Source of the DNA: a virus
Length of the DNA stretch: 64,000 bases
Direction: 5' to 3' (one strand)
Virus record (IMG/VR): IMGVR_UViG_3300011116_000925
Span: 24,486 to 88,485 of that record
A program made the translations under genes and the position numbers. Shown one piece after another: positions 32,405-40,809 of the stretch (positions are counted from its first letter, which is position 1; each line of letters opens with the position of its first letter). Under the pieces are notes generated by a model. That model made no database searches, was not told the origin of the DNA, and saw nothing but the letters and a program-made list of their open reading frames with translations.

Positions 32405-33507
32405 TATTTAAATGCCTTCAGAATTAGGGTTTCTAGTGTCAGACGACCTCGACATTTTTGTTCAGTTGCCTTGATTGCCTTAATTTCTTTTTCTGCCTGT
32501 GTAAACTTATTATGAGTTCTAATAACTTTAAGTTGCTGATCAGGCTTTCGAAGTGTTTTCCTAAAACTAACATTAGGATCAAAATCCTGAATTTTAGTTC
32601 CCTTAATTGTCAATACTCCACCGACCTTAGCCATATAGACTTCGATCTTTCGATATTTGACATTATATACGAGAACAGATGTTGAACCCACAATTTCAAC
32701 TGGATTAATACCAACCACATTGAGTTTATCATCTCGGCTCAGATATTTTACCTTTCGAACCAATTCAGATGCAGTCTTAACCTTCTTCTTTCGTGCAGGA
32801 CGACCAGCCTTAGTATTGGCCTTAAGATTATCGAGCTCACTTAACAAAGAAACATACCATTCCTTTGCCAATCTAATTCTCTTTCTATTCCAGTTTGAAT
32901 AAGATTCTGTGACTTGATCATCCTTTCCAATCAATTCCAATTCATCTAGATGTCTCTTGTAATAATTCTTAACTACGTTAGTATGAATAGCCGATTGACG
33001 AAGAAGCTGTCCAGGATTATCCCATTTCTCTACATCAATCATATCATCCAAAGTTGCAATAAGATTATCGGTGGCTGTTTTCATTCTTTCACCAGGACTG
33101 ATCTTCTTTTCTGATTTCAAAATTTCTACAGAAGTTGGATCATTCAAATAACTGGTCGTAATATCATCCCAACGAACCTTATATCTTTCAATTGTGTCCT
33201 TGCTTAGATTTGCGCCCCCCATCCAAATCCAGGCAATTTTTCCAACATTCAAAAATGCCGTATCCTTGATGCCAGAATATCCTTCATGTGGCAAATTAAA
33301 CATTTTTGCGGCATCCAAAGCAAATCTCTTTAGATCCTTAGTATCAAATACTGCATTTGCCCAATTCAAAGCCTCACCAAATTTTGATTCGTAATCTGTT
33401 CGAGTACAATCAATTTCTGCCAATAGTGGTTCATTCCCATATGCTTTGATAATATCAGCAGCATATCGAATCTTTCGACCAGTATTTGATTTCTTTCCGC
33501 GAGCCAT
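32404..33507 (-). CDS. Conserved phage protein of unknown function (367 aa)
   Basis: AAGGA precedes the ATG. The N-terminus is basic (ARGKKSNTGRKIRYAADII). Residues 20-230 are helical with many charged residues, a basic linker follows (KAGRPARKKKVKTASELVRK), then a beta-rich part (STSVLVYNVKYRKIEVYMAK) and a final basic helix. The layout suggests nucleic-acid contact. I believe similar proteins occur in other T4-like marine phages but know no function. Slightly richer in G+C than its neighbours. Confidence 0.55.
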   Translation of the reverse strand: MARGKKSNTGRKIRYAADIIKAYGNEPLLAEIDCTRTDYESKFGEALNWANAVFDTKDLKRFALDAAKMFNLPHEGYSGIKDTAFLNVGKIAWIWMGGANLSKDTIERYKVRWDDITTSYLNDPTSVEILKSEKKISPGERMKTATDNLIATLDDMIDVEKWDNPGQLLRQSAIHTNVVKNYYKRHLDELELIGKDDQVTESYSNWNRKRIRLAKEWYVSLLSELDNLKANTKAGRPARKKKVKTASELVRKVKYLSRDDKLNVVGINPVEIVGSTSVLVYNVKYRKIEVYMAKVGGVLTIKGTKIQDFDPNVSFRKTLRKPDQQLKVIRTHNKFTQAEKEIKAIKATEQKCRGRLTLETLILKAFK

Positions 33508-33816
33508 TTAATATTCCTTTATAATTCCATGACCATGATATTGCGTGGTTCGTTGCACGCCACATGACGTATAATAATTAGCTACCACATCATTCCATCT
33601 GAGTACAAAAAAAGTATATGCTGTTTCATTTAAAAAATCAACACGAAATTTATCAGTAGGTTTTGGATGTCTCCATTTCACACTATATTCAGATAAATCA
33701 TAGGTATCAATTAACCATTTATTCATTCTACGCATTATTTGATTGGCTCCATTTTTATCTTGCCAACATGCATAGAAATAATATGAATAGGTATATTTTG
33801 GAATATTAAATTTCAT
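33508..33816 (-). CDS. Small paralogue 1 of a three-gene family (102 aa)
   Basis: Aromatic-rich protein (YTYSYYFYACWQDKNGANQI) whose later part AYTFFVLRWNDVV aligns with MFLLAWHDKF and MFILAWNEKL in the two genes upstream. The three genes overlap by four bases each and run in the same direction. The pattern is a helix with an N-x-W/W-C-type turn followed by a strand and a W-containing helix. Function unknown. Confidence 0.55.
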   Translation of the reverse strand: MKFNIPKYTYSYYFYACWQDKNGANQIMRRMNKWLIDTYDLSEYSVKWRHPKPTDKFRVDFLNETAYTFFVLRWNDVVANYYTSCGVQRTTQYHGHGIIKEY

Positions 33817-34082
33817 TTTATGCTTGTGAATTTATCATGCCATGCCAATAGAAACATAGATAGGTATTCTTGTGATTTGAACCTAAAGCAATCTACAATA
33901 TACCACTCAGAATTTATTTTTGTTTCAGTTGCAATAGAATGAATTCGAGTCTTAAATCCATAATTGCCAAATTGTTTCAAACACCAATTTTCTGCAGCAA
34001 TTAATGTATATGTGAAATTTGTATTACCATATGAAAAATATCCAAATGGGACCTTAAGGTTATATCCAAATCGATATTTCAT
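33813..34082 (-). CDS. Small paralogue 2 of a three-gene family (89 aa)
   Basis: Shares AENWCLKQFGNYGFKTR and YLSMFLLAWHDKF with the gene upstream (ANKWCGRNFGIKNFS and DMGMFILAWNEKL). ATGA overlaps on both sides imply one coupled transcript. No known domain. The conserved W-C-x4-F-G motif and the terminal L-A-W helix define this family. Confidence 0.6.
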   Translation of the reverse strand: MKYRFGYNLKVPFGYFSYGNTNFTYTLIAAENWCLKQFGNYGFKTRIHSIATETKINSEWYIVDCFRFKSQEYLSMFLLAWHDKFTSIK

Positions 34083-34321
34083 TCTGAAAATGCTCGCAGT
34101 TTTTCATTCCAAGCCAAAATGAACATTCCCATATCTCGTTCATGCCTAAATGTAAAAATTGCATTTAAGAAAAAATCTGGATGTCCGTATGAAAAATTCT
34201 TAATGCCAAAATTTCTGCCACACCATTTGTTTGCATCAATACACATCTTTCTAAATTCTGATTGTAAAGAATGTTTGGCATAACTCAATGAAAATTGAAT
34301 CATATTTTGGTACAGCTTCAT
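34079..34321 (-). CDS. Small paralogue 3 of a three-gene family (80 aa)
   Basis: The start is the ATG at 34321 (MKLYQNMIQF). A longer TTG frame would run back through the promoter and inverted repeat at 34326-34357. The product shares the W-C-x4-F-G and M-F-I-L-A-W motifs with the two downstream genes. It is the first gene of the cluster and carries the promoter. Function unknown. Confidence 0.55.
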   Translation of the reverse strand: MKLYQNMIQFSLSYAKHSLQSEFRKMCIDANKWCGRNFGIKNFSYGHPDFFLNAIFTFRHERDMGMFILAWNEKLRAFSE

Positions 34322-34325
34322 ATAT

Positions 34326-34357
34326 ACCAATAATAACACAATATTATTATTGGTCAA
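34326..34357 (-). promoter_or_regulatory. Promoter overlapping an 11-bp inverted repeat
   Basis: TTGACC (34352-34357), 16 bases, TATTAT (34330-34335), eight bases, ATG at 34321, so +1 falls about two bases before the ATG. A perfect 11-bp inverted repeat (34326-34336 with 34344-34354, ACCAATAATAA/TTATTATTGGT) overlaps both promoter boxes and could be an operator. Confidence 0.5.
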
Positions 34358-34377
34358 TCACTACTTTGGATAAATTA

Positions 34378-35064
34378 CTATAATTTGGGCAATTTATCAG
34401 ATGTTGGCCAATCATAGTTCTTTTGGAACCTACGTATTGTTGACTTGAAATCATTTCTAAGAGTGTATCCAGATTGATTCATTTGGGTTTCATAATAATG
34501 ATACAATTTTTCAACCATACTTATATCAGACACCGTAACTAATCTTGGCCTAACTATTGATGGAGACTTCTTTCTAGTAACCACATATCCCAAATTCCAA
34601 GCAATTTGAATCTTTTCTTTTTGAGTTTTGATTTTTGATTTATTATAATACCATCCATCAGAAGTTGACATTAACGGCGTCCCAGTTGCATTATACATAT
34701 GAACATTAACATAATGATTGCGCTTCACTGGATTATATTCATCAATTGAATAAACTGAATCACCTGAACCAAATGATTCTTGTAACGATTTAAATAATTT
34801 TAAAGTTTTAATTTTATCATCAGTGATCATAATCCATGATGAACCATGGTTTGATATTATCAATAATTCAGCAAATAAATTCATTTGTGATATGATTTGG
34901 GATACTAAATTTTTATGTATTCGCCTAGCAACTTTACCTAAAGAAAAATTTGTTAAGATATGTGCATCTCGTTCATCTTGTGATAAATTGCTTCGATGAA
35001 GACCAATCTTAGCCTTTTTATATGCCAATAATTGTTCTAAATCTTCCTTATTAATATTAATCAT
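34378..35064 (-). CDS. Unknown protein (228 aa)
   Basis: Starts MININKEDLEQLLAYKKAKI; mixed alpha/beta with a basic central part. YYNKSKIKTQKEKIQIAWNL and the end (YTLRNDFKSTIRRFQKNYDW) look like nucleic-acid-binding helices, but no known domain is recognised. It is divergent from the virion gene at 35110, and its putative promoter overlaps the late box of that gene, so the two may be expressed at different times. Confidence 0.5.
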   Translation of the reverse strand: MININKEDLEQLLAYKKAKIGLHRSNLSQDERDAHILTNFSLGKVARRIHKNLVSQIISQMNLFAELLIISNHGSSWIMITDDKIKTLKLFKSLQESFGSGDSVYSIDEYNPVKRNHYVNVHMYNATGTPLMSTSDGWYYNKSKIKTQKEKIQIAWNLGYVVTRKKSPSIVRPRLVTVSDISMVEKLYHYYETQMNQSGYTLRNDFKSTIRRFQKNYDWPTSDKLPKL

Positions 35065-35071
35065 TGTTATT

Positions 35072-35099
35072 AATATACAACATTGAGTAATGATAGCAA
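35072..35099 (-). promoter_or_regulatory. Putative promoter of the 228-residue gene
   Basis: TTGCTA (35094-35099), 16 bases, TATATT (35072-35077), seven bases, ATG at 35064. It is weaker than the TTGACC group. The -35 box overlaps the divergent late box at 35098-35105. Confidence 0.35.
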
Positions 35100-35105
35100 T
35101 AAATA
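35098..35105 (+). promoter_or_regulatory. Late box (AATAAATA) four bases before a start codon
   Basis: AATAAATA on the plus strand, then AAGT and the ATG at 35110. With T4 late spacing the transcript would begin at the start codon. No ribosome binding site is visible. Confidence 0.45.
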
Positions 35106-35109
35106 AAGT

Positions 35110-36453
35110 ATGCCCAAAATAAGTCTATGGCAAAAAAATAAAAACTTAGATTACCAATTTTTTGATAGAAATATTCGTGAAATGTTTCATATTGGTGGGA
35201 CAGATTTCTATATCCATAAATATCTGGGTCCTGGTACGAACTCCACATCAAATGATCCGAGCCAACCCAACTATAATTCAAATGGTGCTCTAAATATTCA
35301 AGATTTATTATTTCTAGAAAACAGAGATCGTAAATATGATCCTGATATTTTTGAATTACGTGGATCATATACAATCACAGATATAGATTTCAATTTAACA
35401 CAATTTGGAATTATGTTATCCAATGATGCAATTGTAATAACATTTCATATCAATGAAACCATTGAACGTCTTGGTAGAAAAATACTTAGTGGAGATGTTT
35501 TAGAAGTGCCACATCTTAAAGATGATTGGAGTCTTGATCTAACACAATCTGAAAGCCTTCGTAAATTTTATGTTGTGGATGACGTCGCTCCTGCATCTGA
35601 AGGATATAGCCCAACATGGTGGCCTCATTTGTATAGAGTAAAAGCAAAACCTATAACTGATAGTCAGGAATATAAAGATATTCTACAACAACCAACTGGA
35701 GGATTAAATCCTAATGGTACTGATACAACATTAGCAGATTTAATTGGGACACATAATACAAATACTAATATCAATAATGCCATAATAGCTAAAGCTGAAG
35801 CAGATGCTCCATTGAGTGGTTATCAAACACAACAATTTTTTGTGATCCCAACAACAACAGATGGCGTGGTTAGTACAAATGCTTCCTTTTTATTATCAGG
35901 AAGTATTGGAAATATTATTAAGGTAGATTCTACTGAGAATATTACTAGAGGTATGTTAGTAAAATCTGCTGGTATGCTTCCTATGACTTTGGAAGTTGAT
36001 GAAATTATTGATGGCCAAACTATAAAGCTGAATGATGTTGTTACAAATTATCCTTTGAATAATAGTTTCATACGATTTGTAACAAGTACCTTGGGATGGT
36101 CAAGTGATGTATTAACTGCAAAAACAAATGGATGGACTGCTGGATATTTGACTGGAGATGGTATTCCTCCAAATGGCTACGTGGCAACCCATGGTACATC
36201 ATTTTCGGATTCACCTACAGAAGGAGAATTTTTCCTTAGAACTGATTACTATCCTAATCGACTATTTCGATTCGATGGTGCCACTTGGAGAGCAATTGAA
36301 AGCAATGTTAAAATGACCATGACCAATAATAACATTAGAAATACACAGAAATCTGGATTTATAAACAATCAGAAAACAAACACATTTGATGGTCAAGTTG
36401 TGAATGAACGACAGAGTTTGAGCCAGGTTCTTAAACCTAAAGCTGATTTTTAA
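35110..36453 (+). CDS. Virion structural protein (447 aa), baseplate-type
   Basis: The N-terminal third has strongly patterned motifs: FFDRNIREMFHIGGTDFYIH, then NIQDLLFLENRDRKYDPDIF and LGRKILSGDVLEVPHLKDDW, followed by WWPHLYRVKAKPITDSQEYK. I recall this protein as conserved in T4-like phages of marine bacteria, where it is annotated only as structural. The C-terminal part contains a module LRTDYYPNRLFRFDGATW also found in the tail sheath. It is probably a tail or baseplate component; the exact T4 counterpart is unclear. It begins a plus-strand block of three genes. Confidence 0.6.
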   Translation: MPKISLWQKNKNLDYQFFDRNIREMFHIGGTDFYIHKYLGPGTNSTSNDPSQPNYNSNGALNIQDLLFLENRDRKYDPDIFELRGSYTITDIDFNLTQFGIMLSNDAIVITFHINETIERLGRKILSGDVLEVPHLKDDWSLDLTQSESLRKFYVVDDVAPASEGYSPTWWPHLYRVKAKPITDSQEYKDILQQPTGGLNPNGTDTTLADLIGTHNTNTNINNAIIAKAEADAPLSGYQTQQFFVIPTTTDGVVSTNASFLLSGSIGNIIKVDSTENITRGMLVKSAGMLPMTLEVDEIIDGQTIKLNDVVTNYPLNNSFIRFVTSTLGWSSDVLTAKTNGWTAGYLTGDGIPPNGYVATHGTSFSDSPTEGEFFLRTDYYPNRLFRFDGATWRAIESNVKMTMTNNNIRNTQKSGFINNQKTNTFDGQVVNERQSLSQVLKPKADF

Positions 36454-36479
36454 TTTTTAAGATTATTTGGAGAAATTTA

Positions 36480-37841
36480 ATTCAATATTTTTATGACGGC
36501 CAAGTTCGCAGATACATAGCTCAATTTATTAGATTGTTAAGCAATGTAGGATATAAATCTGGAATCGATATCAATGGAAATGATGTCATAGTAGGTGTTC
36601 CTATAAAATATGCAGAAACTAGTAAACAAGCAAGTCTAATTCTAGTTAACAACAGTCAGAATGCTGTTCTTACTGCTCCTGCCATTGCCTGTTACATCAC
36701 AGAAATGACATACAATCGAGAACGTATGCAAGAACCAAATCATATTGATAAAATTCATGTTAGGGAACGGCAATTCGATAATGAAACAAATTCATATACG
36801 ACGAATCAAGGACAGGGATACACGGTTGAGAGACATATGCCTGTTCCGTTTGATTTAATTGTCAATGCAGATTTATGGACAACCAGTACTGATCAAAAAT
36901 TGCAAATCTTAGAACAATTATTAGTGTGGTTTAATCCAAGTTTTGAGATACAAACTAATAATAATTTTATAGATTGGACTAGTTTAAGCTTAGTTGAACT
37001 AACAAATTTAACCTTTAGTAATAGAAGTATTCCAATTAATGATGATACATATGATGTAGCCACAATGACATTTACTATACCAATCTGGTTGAGTCCACCT
37101 GTGAAACTAAAGAAACTAGGGGTGATACAAACAATTTTTGCTAACATTTATGATGACTCTGGAATGATGAATGATGATATCATTAGTGGTGTATTAATGA
37201 GCAGACAATATATTACACCAACAAATTTTGGATTATTAATTTTAGATGGAAAAGCTAAACTTACTGCTCCTAGTGATGTTGTTACAAATTCAAATGACTC
37301 ATTAACAATTCCCACTAAATTGGGTACCGTATTAGATTGGCATAGACTCGTAAATCTATATGGTGAAATCAAAGATGGTATTAGTCTTCTACGACTAACT
37401 ACTGATGAAGGAAATGATATCATTGGCACTGTTTCGATAGATCCAGATAATGTTGATATACTAAATTTTGTAATTGATCCAGACACCATTCCAACTAATA
37501 CACTAACAGCAATTAATGCAATAATAAATCCATTAACCAAAGGACCTAATTCTGGTTTACCAACCGCAACAATTGGCCAACGATATCTTCTTGTTGATGA
37601 TATTGGTAATGATAATAATCAATATCCAGCATCTTCTTGGGGAAATATTATTGCAAAAACAAATGATATTATAGAATATGATGGATCTAATTGGATTGTA
37701 AGCTTTAATGCAGAAACTACCAATTCAATCGCATATGTTACTAATGCATTTACTAACATACAATATAAATGGTCCGGAACACAATGGGTGAAATCATATG
37801 AGGGATCATGGGCTCCTGGTCTGTGGACATTGGTTCTATAA
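36480..37841 (+). CDS. Virion structural protein with probable ATT start codon (453 aa)
   Basis: The coding frame clearly includes YFYDGQVRRYIAQFIRLL upstream of any ATG or of the TTG at 36534; I recall this segment as the conserved N-terminus of related structural proteins in T4-like phages. The only sensible initiation site is ATT at 36480, seven bases after GGAG. Later motifs are TVERHMPVPFDLIVNADLWT, IDWTSLSLVELTNLTF and LSPPVKLKKLGVIQTIFANI. The C-terminal part carries the DG-x-x-W module (IEYDGSNWIVSF). A tail or baseplate role is likely. A sequencing or assembly error near 36490 is the alternative to ATT initiation. Confidence 0.65.
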   Translation: MQYFYDGQVRRYIAQFIRLLSNVGYKSGIDINGNDVIVGVPIKYAETSKQASLILVNNSQNAVLTAPAIACYITEMTYNRERMQEPNHIDKIHVRERQFDNETNSYTTNQGQGYTVERHMPVPFDLIVNADLWTTSTDQKLQILEQLLVWFNPSFEIQTNNNFIDWTSLSLVELTNLTFSNRSIPINDDTYDVATMTFTIPIWLSPPVKLKKLGVIQTIFANIYDDSGMMNDDIISGVLMSRQYITPTNFGLLILDGKAKLTAPSDVVTNSNDSLTIPTKLGTVLDWHRLVNLYGEIKDGISLLRLTTDEGNDIIGTVSIDPDNVDILNFVIDPDTIPTNTLTAINAIINPLTKGPNSGLPTATIGQRYLLVDDIGNDNNQYPASSWGNIIAKTNDIIEYDGSNWIVSFNAETTNSIAYVTNAFTNIQYKWSGTQWVKSYEGSWAPGLWTLVL

Positions 37842-37876
37842 CTTAATTTAGATGAATTATTATCATAATTATATGT

Positions 37877-38338
37877 ATGACAAGTTATGCAAGTGGTGGA
37901 ATTTTCTATAATATCAATACTAATAAATTTTTATTTTTACTTAGAGGAGATAGTAGTTTCAAGAATAAATGGGGTATAGTTGGTGGTAAACGAGATAATT
38001 ATGAATCAGATATAGATACCATATTGCGTGAAACTAGAGAAGAAATTGGATTTCTACCTTATATCAGAAGTATAGAAGAAATTGATCAATTTATTAGTGA
38101 TGACAAAAAATTTCAATATTCTACATATTTTATTGTCGTTAATGATGAATTTAAACCAATATTAAACAGAGAACATTATGGATACGCTTGGGTTCGACTA
38201 AATTGTTGGCCCAAACCATTACATCCTGGATTACACAAAACTTTGTCAAAAGAAATTGTACAAATGATAATTTCTAAAAAAATTACAGAATATTTTATAT
38301 TCAATTCTACATCAACAAATGCCAAGGATCAGGACTAA
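37877..38338 (+). CDS. Nudix hydrolase
   Basis: A 153-residue Nudix protein. The box is complete: GGKRDNYESDIDTILRETRE followed by EIGF, matching G-x5-E-x7-R-E-U-x-E-E-x-G-U, with the metal-binding glutamates in RETREE. Residues before it (FLFLLRGDSSFKNKWGIVGG) are typical of small Nudix enzymes. It cleaves a nucleoside diphosphate linked to another moiety; the substrate is unknown (NDP-sugar, NAD-type, mRNA cap or oxidised dNTP). Its end overlaps the opposite oxygenase-like gene by 32 bases. Confidence 0.85.
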   Translation: MTSYASGGIFYNINTNKFLFLLRGDSSFKNKWGIVGGKRDNYESDIDTILRETREEIGFLPYIRSIEEIDQFISDDKKFQYSTYFIVVNDEFKPILNREHYGYAWVRLNCWPKPLHPGLHKTLSKEIVQMIISKKITEYFIFNSTSTNAKDQD

Positions 38339-38888
38339 ATCTTAAACTAAGTGCCCATCTATCTTCTGAAGAATAATTCTCAACCTTATGTGGTACTTTG
38401 ACATTCAAAATCGTAGGTTTGTCTAATACGAAACTATCTAGGTATGTAAGATATCGTTGATCATATCCTGTATAAGATCCTCCACCATTAAATAATTCAT
38501 CTTCTTTTCCAGATACCTTAGATTCAAAAAAGAATGTTTTACTTTGTTCGCAATTTTTCATTGGCCAATTTAACGCCAAATCCTCTAATGTATGATCAGT
38601 ATGAGCCATATTTCTTTTATGAATTGGAACTTTATCAAATGGTAGCGCACATATTACGGCGGCATATGTTAAATCTAGATTAAATTTTTTAAATACGTCA
38701 GTTAAAATATTAGAATGCAATACATGTTCGTGATTTATTCTAGAAAAAAATCTATAAATCTTTCCATTTCTATCTCTAACAACAGGCGAATATGATTTCA
38801 CATAATCAAATAATTTAATTGCAATTGCTCCGTCGGGATCTAAATCAAATTTCTTAAATAATGGAATTTTATTTTGTTGGAGTGACAC
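38307..38888 (-). CDS. 2OG-Fe(II) oxygenase-like protein
   Basis: A 193-residue protein with the jelly-roll oxygenase pattern: the H-x-D metal site in AHTDHTLEDLALNWPM and a distal HKV...R pair in VPHKVENYSSEDRWALSLRF, where the second His would bind iron and the Arg 2-oxoglutarate. T4-like phages often carry such enzymes with unknown targets. It starts at GTG and overlaps the upstream GNAT-like gene by 20 bases, so it is the last gene of the fibre/desaturase operon. A role in modifying a fibre or glycan is possible but unproven. Confidence 0.6.
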   Translation of the reverse strand: MSLQQNKIPLFKKFDLDPDGAIAIKLFDYVKSYSPVVRDRNGKIYRFFSRINHEHVLHSNILTDVFKKFNLDLTYAAVICALPFDKVPIHKRNMAHTDHTLEDLALNWPMKNCEQSKTFFFESKVSGKEDELFNGGGSYTGYDQRYLTYLDSFVLDKPTILNVKVPHKVENYSSEDRWALSLRFSPDPWHLLM

Positions 38889-39471
38889 GAGTTACTTTCA
38901 TTTCATATGGATATATCGTTTTTAAAACATATTTGGTATACAGTGGATTTTTAGAATTTTCATTTTTAGGAACAATTTCCATTGTTTCTATTGTTGCTGT
39001 CTTTCCAAGTATTTCTAGGGTTGGTTTTAACCAAGGAGTCCAAGTCATTGACGTTGGTGCAGAACTAAAAATATAATCAACATAAAAAAATTCATTAAAT
39101 CCCATCATTGATACATCAATTACTGCTTGGCTTATAGGTAAATTTTTTGCTCTTGGCTTTTTGATATTTTTATTTGAAAATGTTGCCAACCATGAAATTG
39201 CATTCAATTCCTTATCCCACCATTTTTGAAAATGTGTGAATGCCAATAATTCATTTGCTTCATTGTATGATCCATAAAAAAAATTAATATCATTATCTGC
39301 AAGTCTTAATTTAGTATAATAATCCCATTGACCAGTATCGACTGTTTCTGTTGGAGGAATTGGATATCCATTGGGAATTGATACCAATGGATATCCATGA
39401 TAAGTTGTTGTGCTATCACGAACCAATTTCATACTGTCGAAATCATCAGATGTCAGTCTACATATTGTCAT
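38869..39471 (-). CDS. GNAT-like acetyltransferase (tentative)
   Basis: Begins MTICRLTSDDFDSMKLVRDS, a GNAT-like N-terminal helix, and continues NFFYGSYNEANELLAFTHFQ as paired strands, with a later strand-helix (FNEFFYVDYIFSSA). The acetyl-CoA-binding Q/R-x-x-G-x-G/A motif is not evident, so enzyme activity is uncertain. ATGA overlap with the upstream desaturase implies coupling. Confidence 0.45.
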   Translation of the reverse strand: MTICRLTSDDFDSMKLVRDSTTTYHGYPLVSIPNGYPIPPTETVDTGQWDYYTKLRLADNDINFFYGSYNEANELLAFTHFQKWWDKELNAISWLATFSNKNIKKPRAKNLPISQAVIDVSMMGFNEFFYVDYIFSSAPTSMTWTPWLKPTLEILGKTATIETMEIVPKNENSKNPLYTKYVLKTIYPYEMKVTRVTPTK

Positions 39472-40220
39472 TTTCGTATTAACGTAATAAACGCTCCCTT
39501 CAAATCATTTATCCACCACGGAAATATCTTATAACCAGTTCCTAATTTCCATTTATATGGAAATTTGTGATGTTCTGCATGTCGCCATTCTCCAATAAAC
39601 CCCATTAACATATAATTATACAAGTCAACTGGAAGATTATTTTCGTGTGATTTGAAATTAAAAATCTTTCCTGCCAATACTACTAATCCTACTGGAATCA
39701 AAAATCCATACAATGCAATGGTTGGAAATAATATTATCATTAATGTTATTATTGATAAATTAAACAACCAATAATACTTATGTAATATTTGTTGAATTGT
39801 TGATAATGGTATTTTTACTAATAATTTTCGTTCAGATATTGAATATGGTATTATATTTTGATAATTTCCAAAAAACACATCTGACCAACTATGAACCTGA
39901 TGTGGATCCATATAAGAATCCGAAAATTTATGGTGTCGATTATGTACTATTTTCCATTGTAACGAACTTCCATACAACGACATTGTTCCTTCGATTAATA
40001 GCCAAATAATCCAAAAATTTGATATTTGATAAGAATTATGAGCAAAATAAAAATGAAATCCTGCAGAATTAATCATTAGTCTACGAAAATATTCAACCAT
40101 AGATAGAATTAACCAGGACGGATGAATTATTCCTAATGCAATTAAACTGATTCCTATAAATGTAAATAATATTCCAGACCATAAAACAAATAAATGATCT
40201 TGATCTTTATATTGCCACAT
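39468..40220 (-). CDS. Membrane fatty acid desaturase-family protein 2
   Basis: A 250-residue integral membrane protein of the desaturase/hydroxylase superfamily. The three histidine boxes of stearoyl-CoA desaturase-type enzymes are present: HFYFAH (first, H-x4-H), HNRHHKFSDSYMDPH (second, H-x2-HH) and WRHAEHHKFP (third, H-x2-HH). They would hold a di-iron centre at the cytoplasmic face. Four or so hydrophobic segments flank them. The paralogue at 40799 is more canonical. The substrate could be a fatty acyl lipid or a fibre/glycan-linked chain. ATGA and 14-base overlaps tie it to the genes on both sides. Confidence 0.8.
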   Translation of the reverse strand: MWQYKDQDHLFVLWSGILFTFIGISLIALGIIHPSWLILSMVEYFRRLMINSAGFHFYFAHNSYQISNFWIIWLLIEGTMSLYGSSLQWKIVHNRHHKFSDSYMDPHQVHSWSDVFFGNYQNIIPYSISERKLLVKIPLSTIQQILHKYYWLFNLSIITLMIILFPTIALYGFLIPVGLVVLAGKIFNFKSHENNLPVDLYNYMLMGFIGEWRHAEHHKFPYKWKLGTGYKIFPWWINDLKGAFITLIRK

Positions 40221-40809
40221 TTATTGGTTCCTTAATATGTACAGCATGAATTCTTGTTTTTGTTGTTATCGAAATTTCCTTTCCTGGTGGAATAACGAAC
40301 AATTTATAATTTTTATTATATAATCCTAATGTTGAAATTTCAACATCACCACATCCAATAAAAAAATATTGGTTCATAGTATGAGCTTCTAAATTAATTG
40401 TCTTTCCTGCATCTTCATAATAATTGGTTCGTTCCCAATATAATGCTTTTTTGGTCCATGGCAATAAACATAGATATTCAGTATCTTCTAAATATACGAA
40501 TGTATAAAATCCTTCTTGAAGTTTTCTAACAGTGGGATATTTTTCTGTCGTAACCAATATATTATCATTATCAGGTGTTATTAAATTATAAGAACCGTTG
40601 ACCAGCAATCCTATAGAATTTCTAGTCTGATTGACATTATTTCTGTTATTTCTATGACCTGGTAAAAGTCCATCATCATTTTTACCAACGGTATCAACAC
40701 CTCTACGAATTATTTGATTACTATGACTATCTCTAATGGTTCCCGCTTTACAATTCCAAATATAAATCATAAATGGCCCAAGTCGAATTCGCGTGTGTTC
40801 ACTGCTCAT
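40207..40809 (-). CDS. Cupin-like protein 2
   Basis: The 200-residue protein aligns with the one at 41664: YLCLLPWTKKALYWERTN against YHCILPRDRRPRFWPRKL, and MNQYFFIGCGDVEIS against LNQYIYLAHGEVQING. The repeated strand-turn-strand pattern with a G-(D/E)-V turn is cupin-like. The metal His ligands are not all kept, so it may bind a ligand rather than catalyse. It overlaps both desaturase genes, forming a repeated cupin-desaturase unit. Confidence 0.5.
   Translation of the reverse strand: MSSEHTRIRLGPFMIYIWNCKAGTIRDSHSNQIIRRGVDTVGKNDDGLLPGHRNNRNNVNQTRNSIGLLVNGSYNLITPDNDNILVTTEKYPTVRKLQEGFYTFVYLEDTEYLCLLPWTKKALYWERTNYYEDAGKTINLEAHTMNQYFFIGCGDVEISTLGLYNKNYKLFVIPPGKEISITTKTRIHAVHIKEPINVAI

Noticed and set aside
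35057-35374. 105-residue minus-strand frame overlapping the start of the virion gene at 35110
   Set aside because: It is antisense to conserved motifs of the plus-strand structural protein and has no promoter or ribosome binding site.
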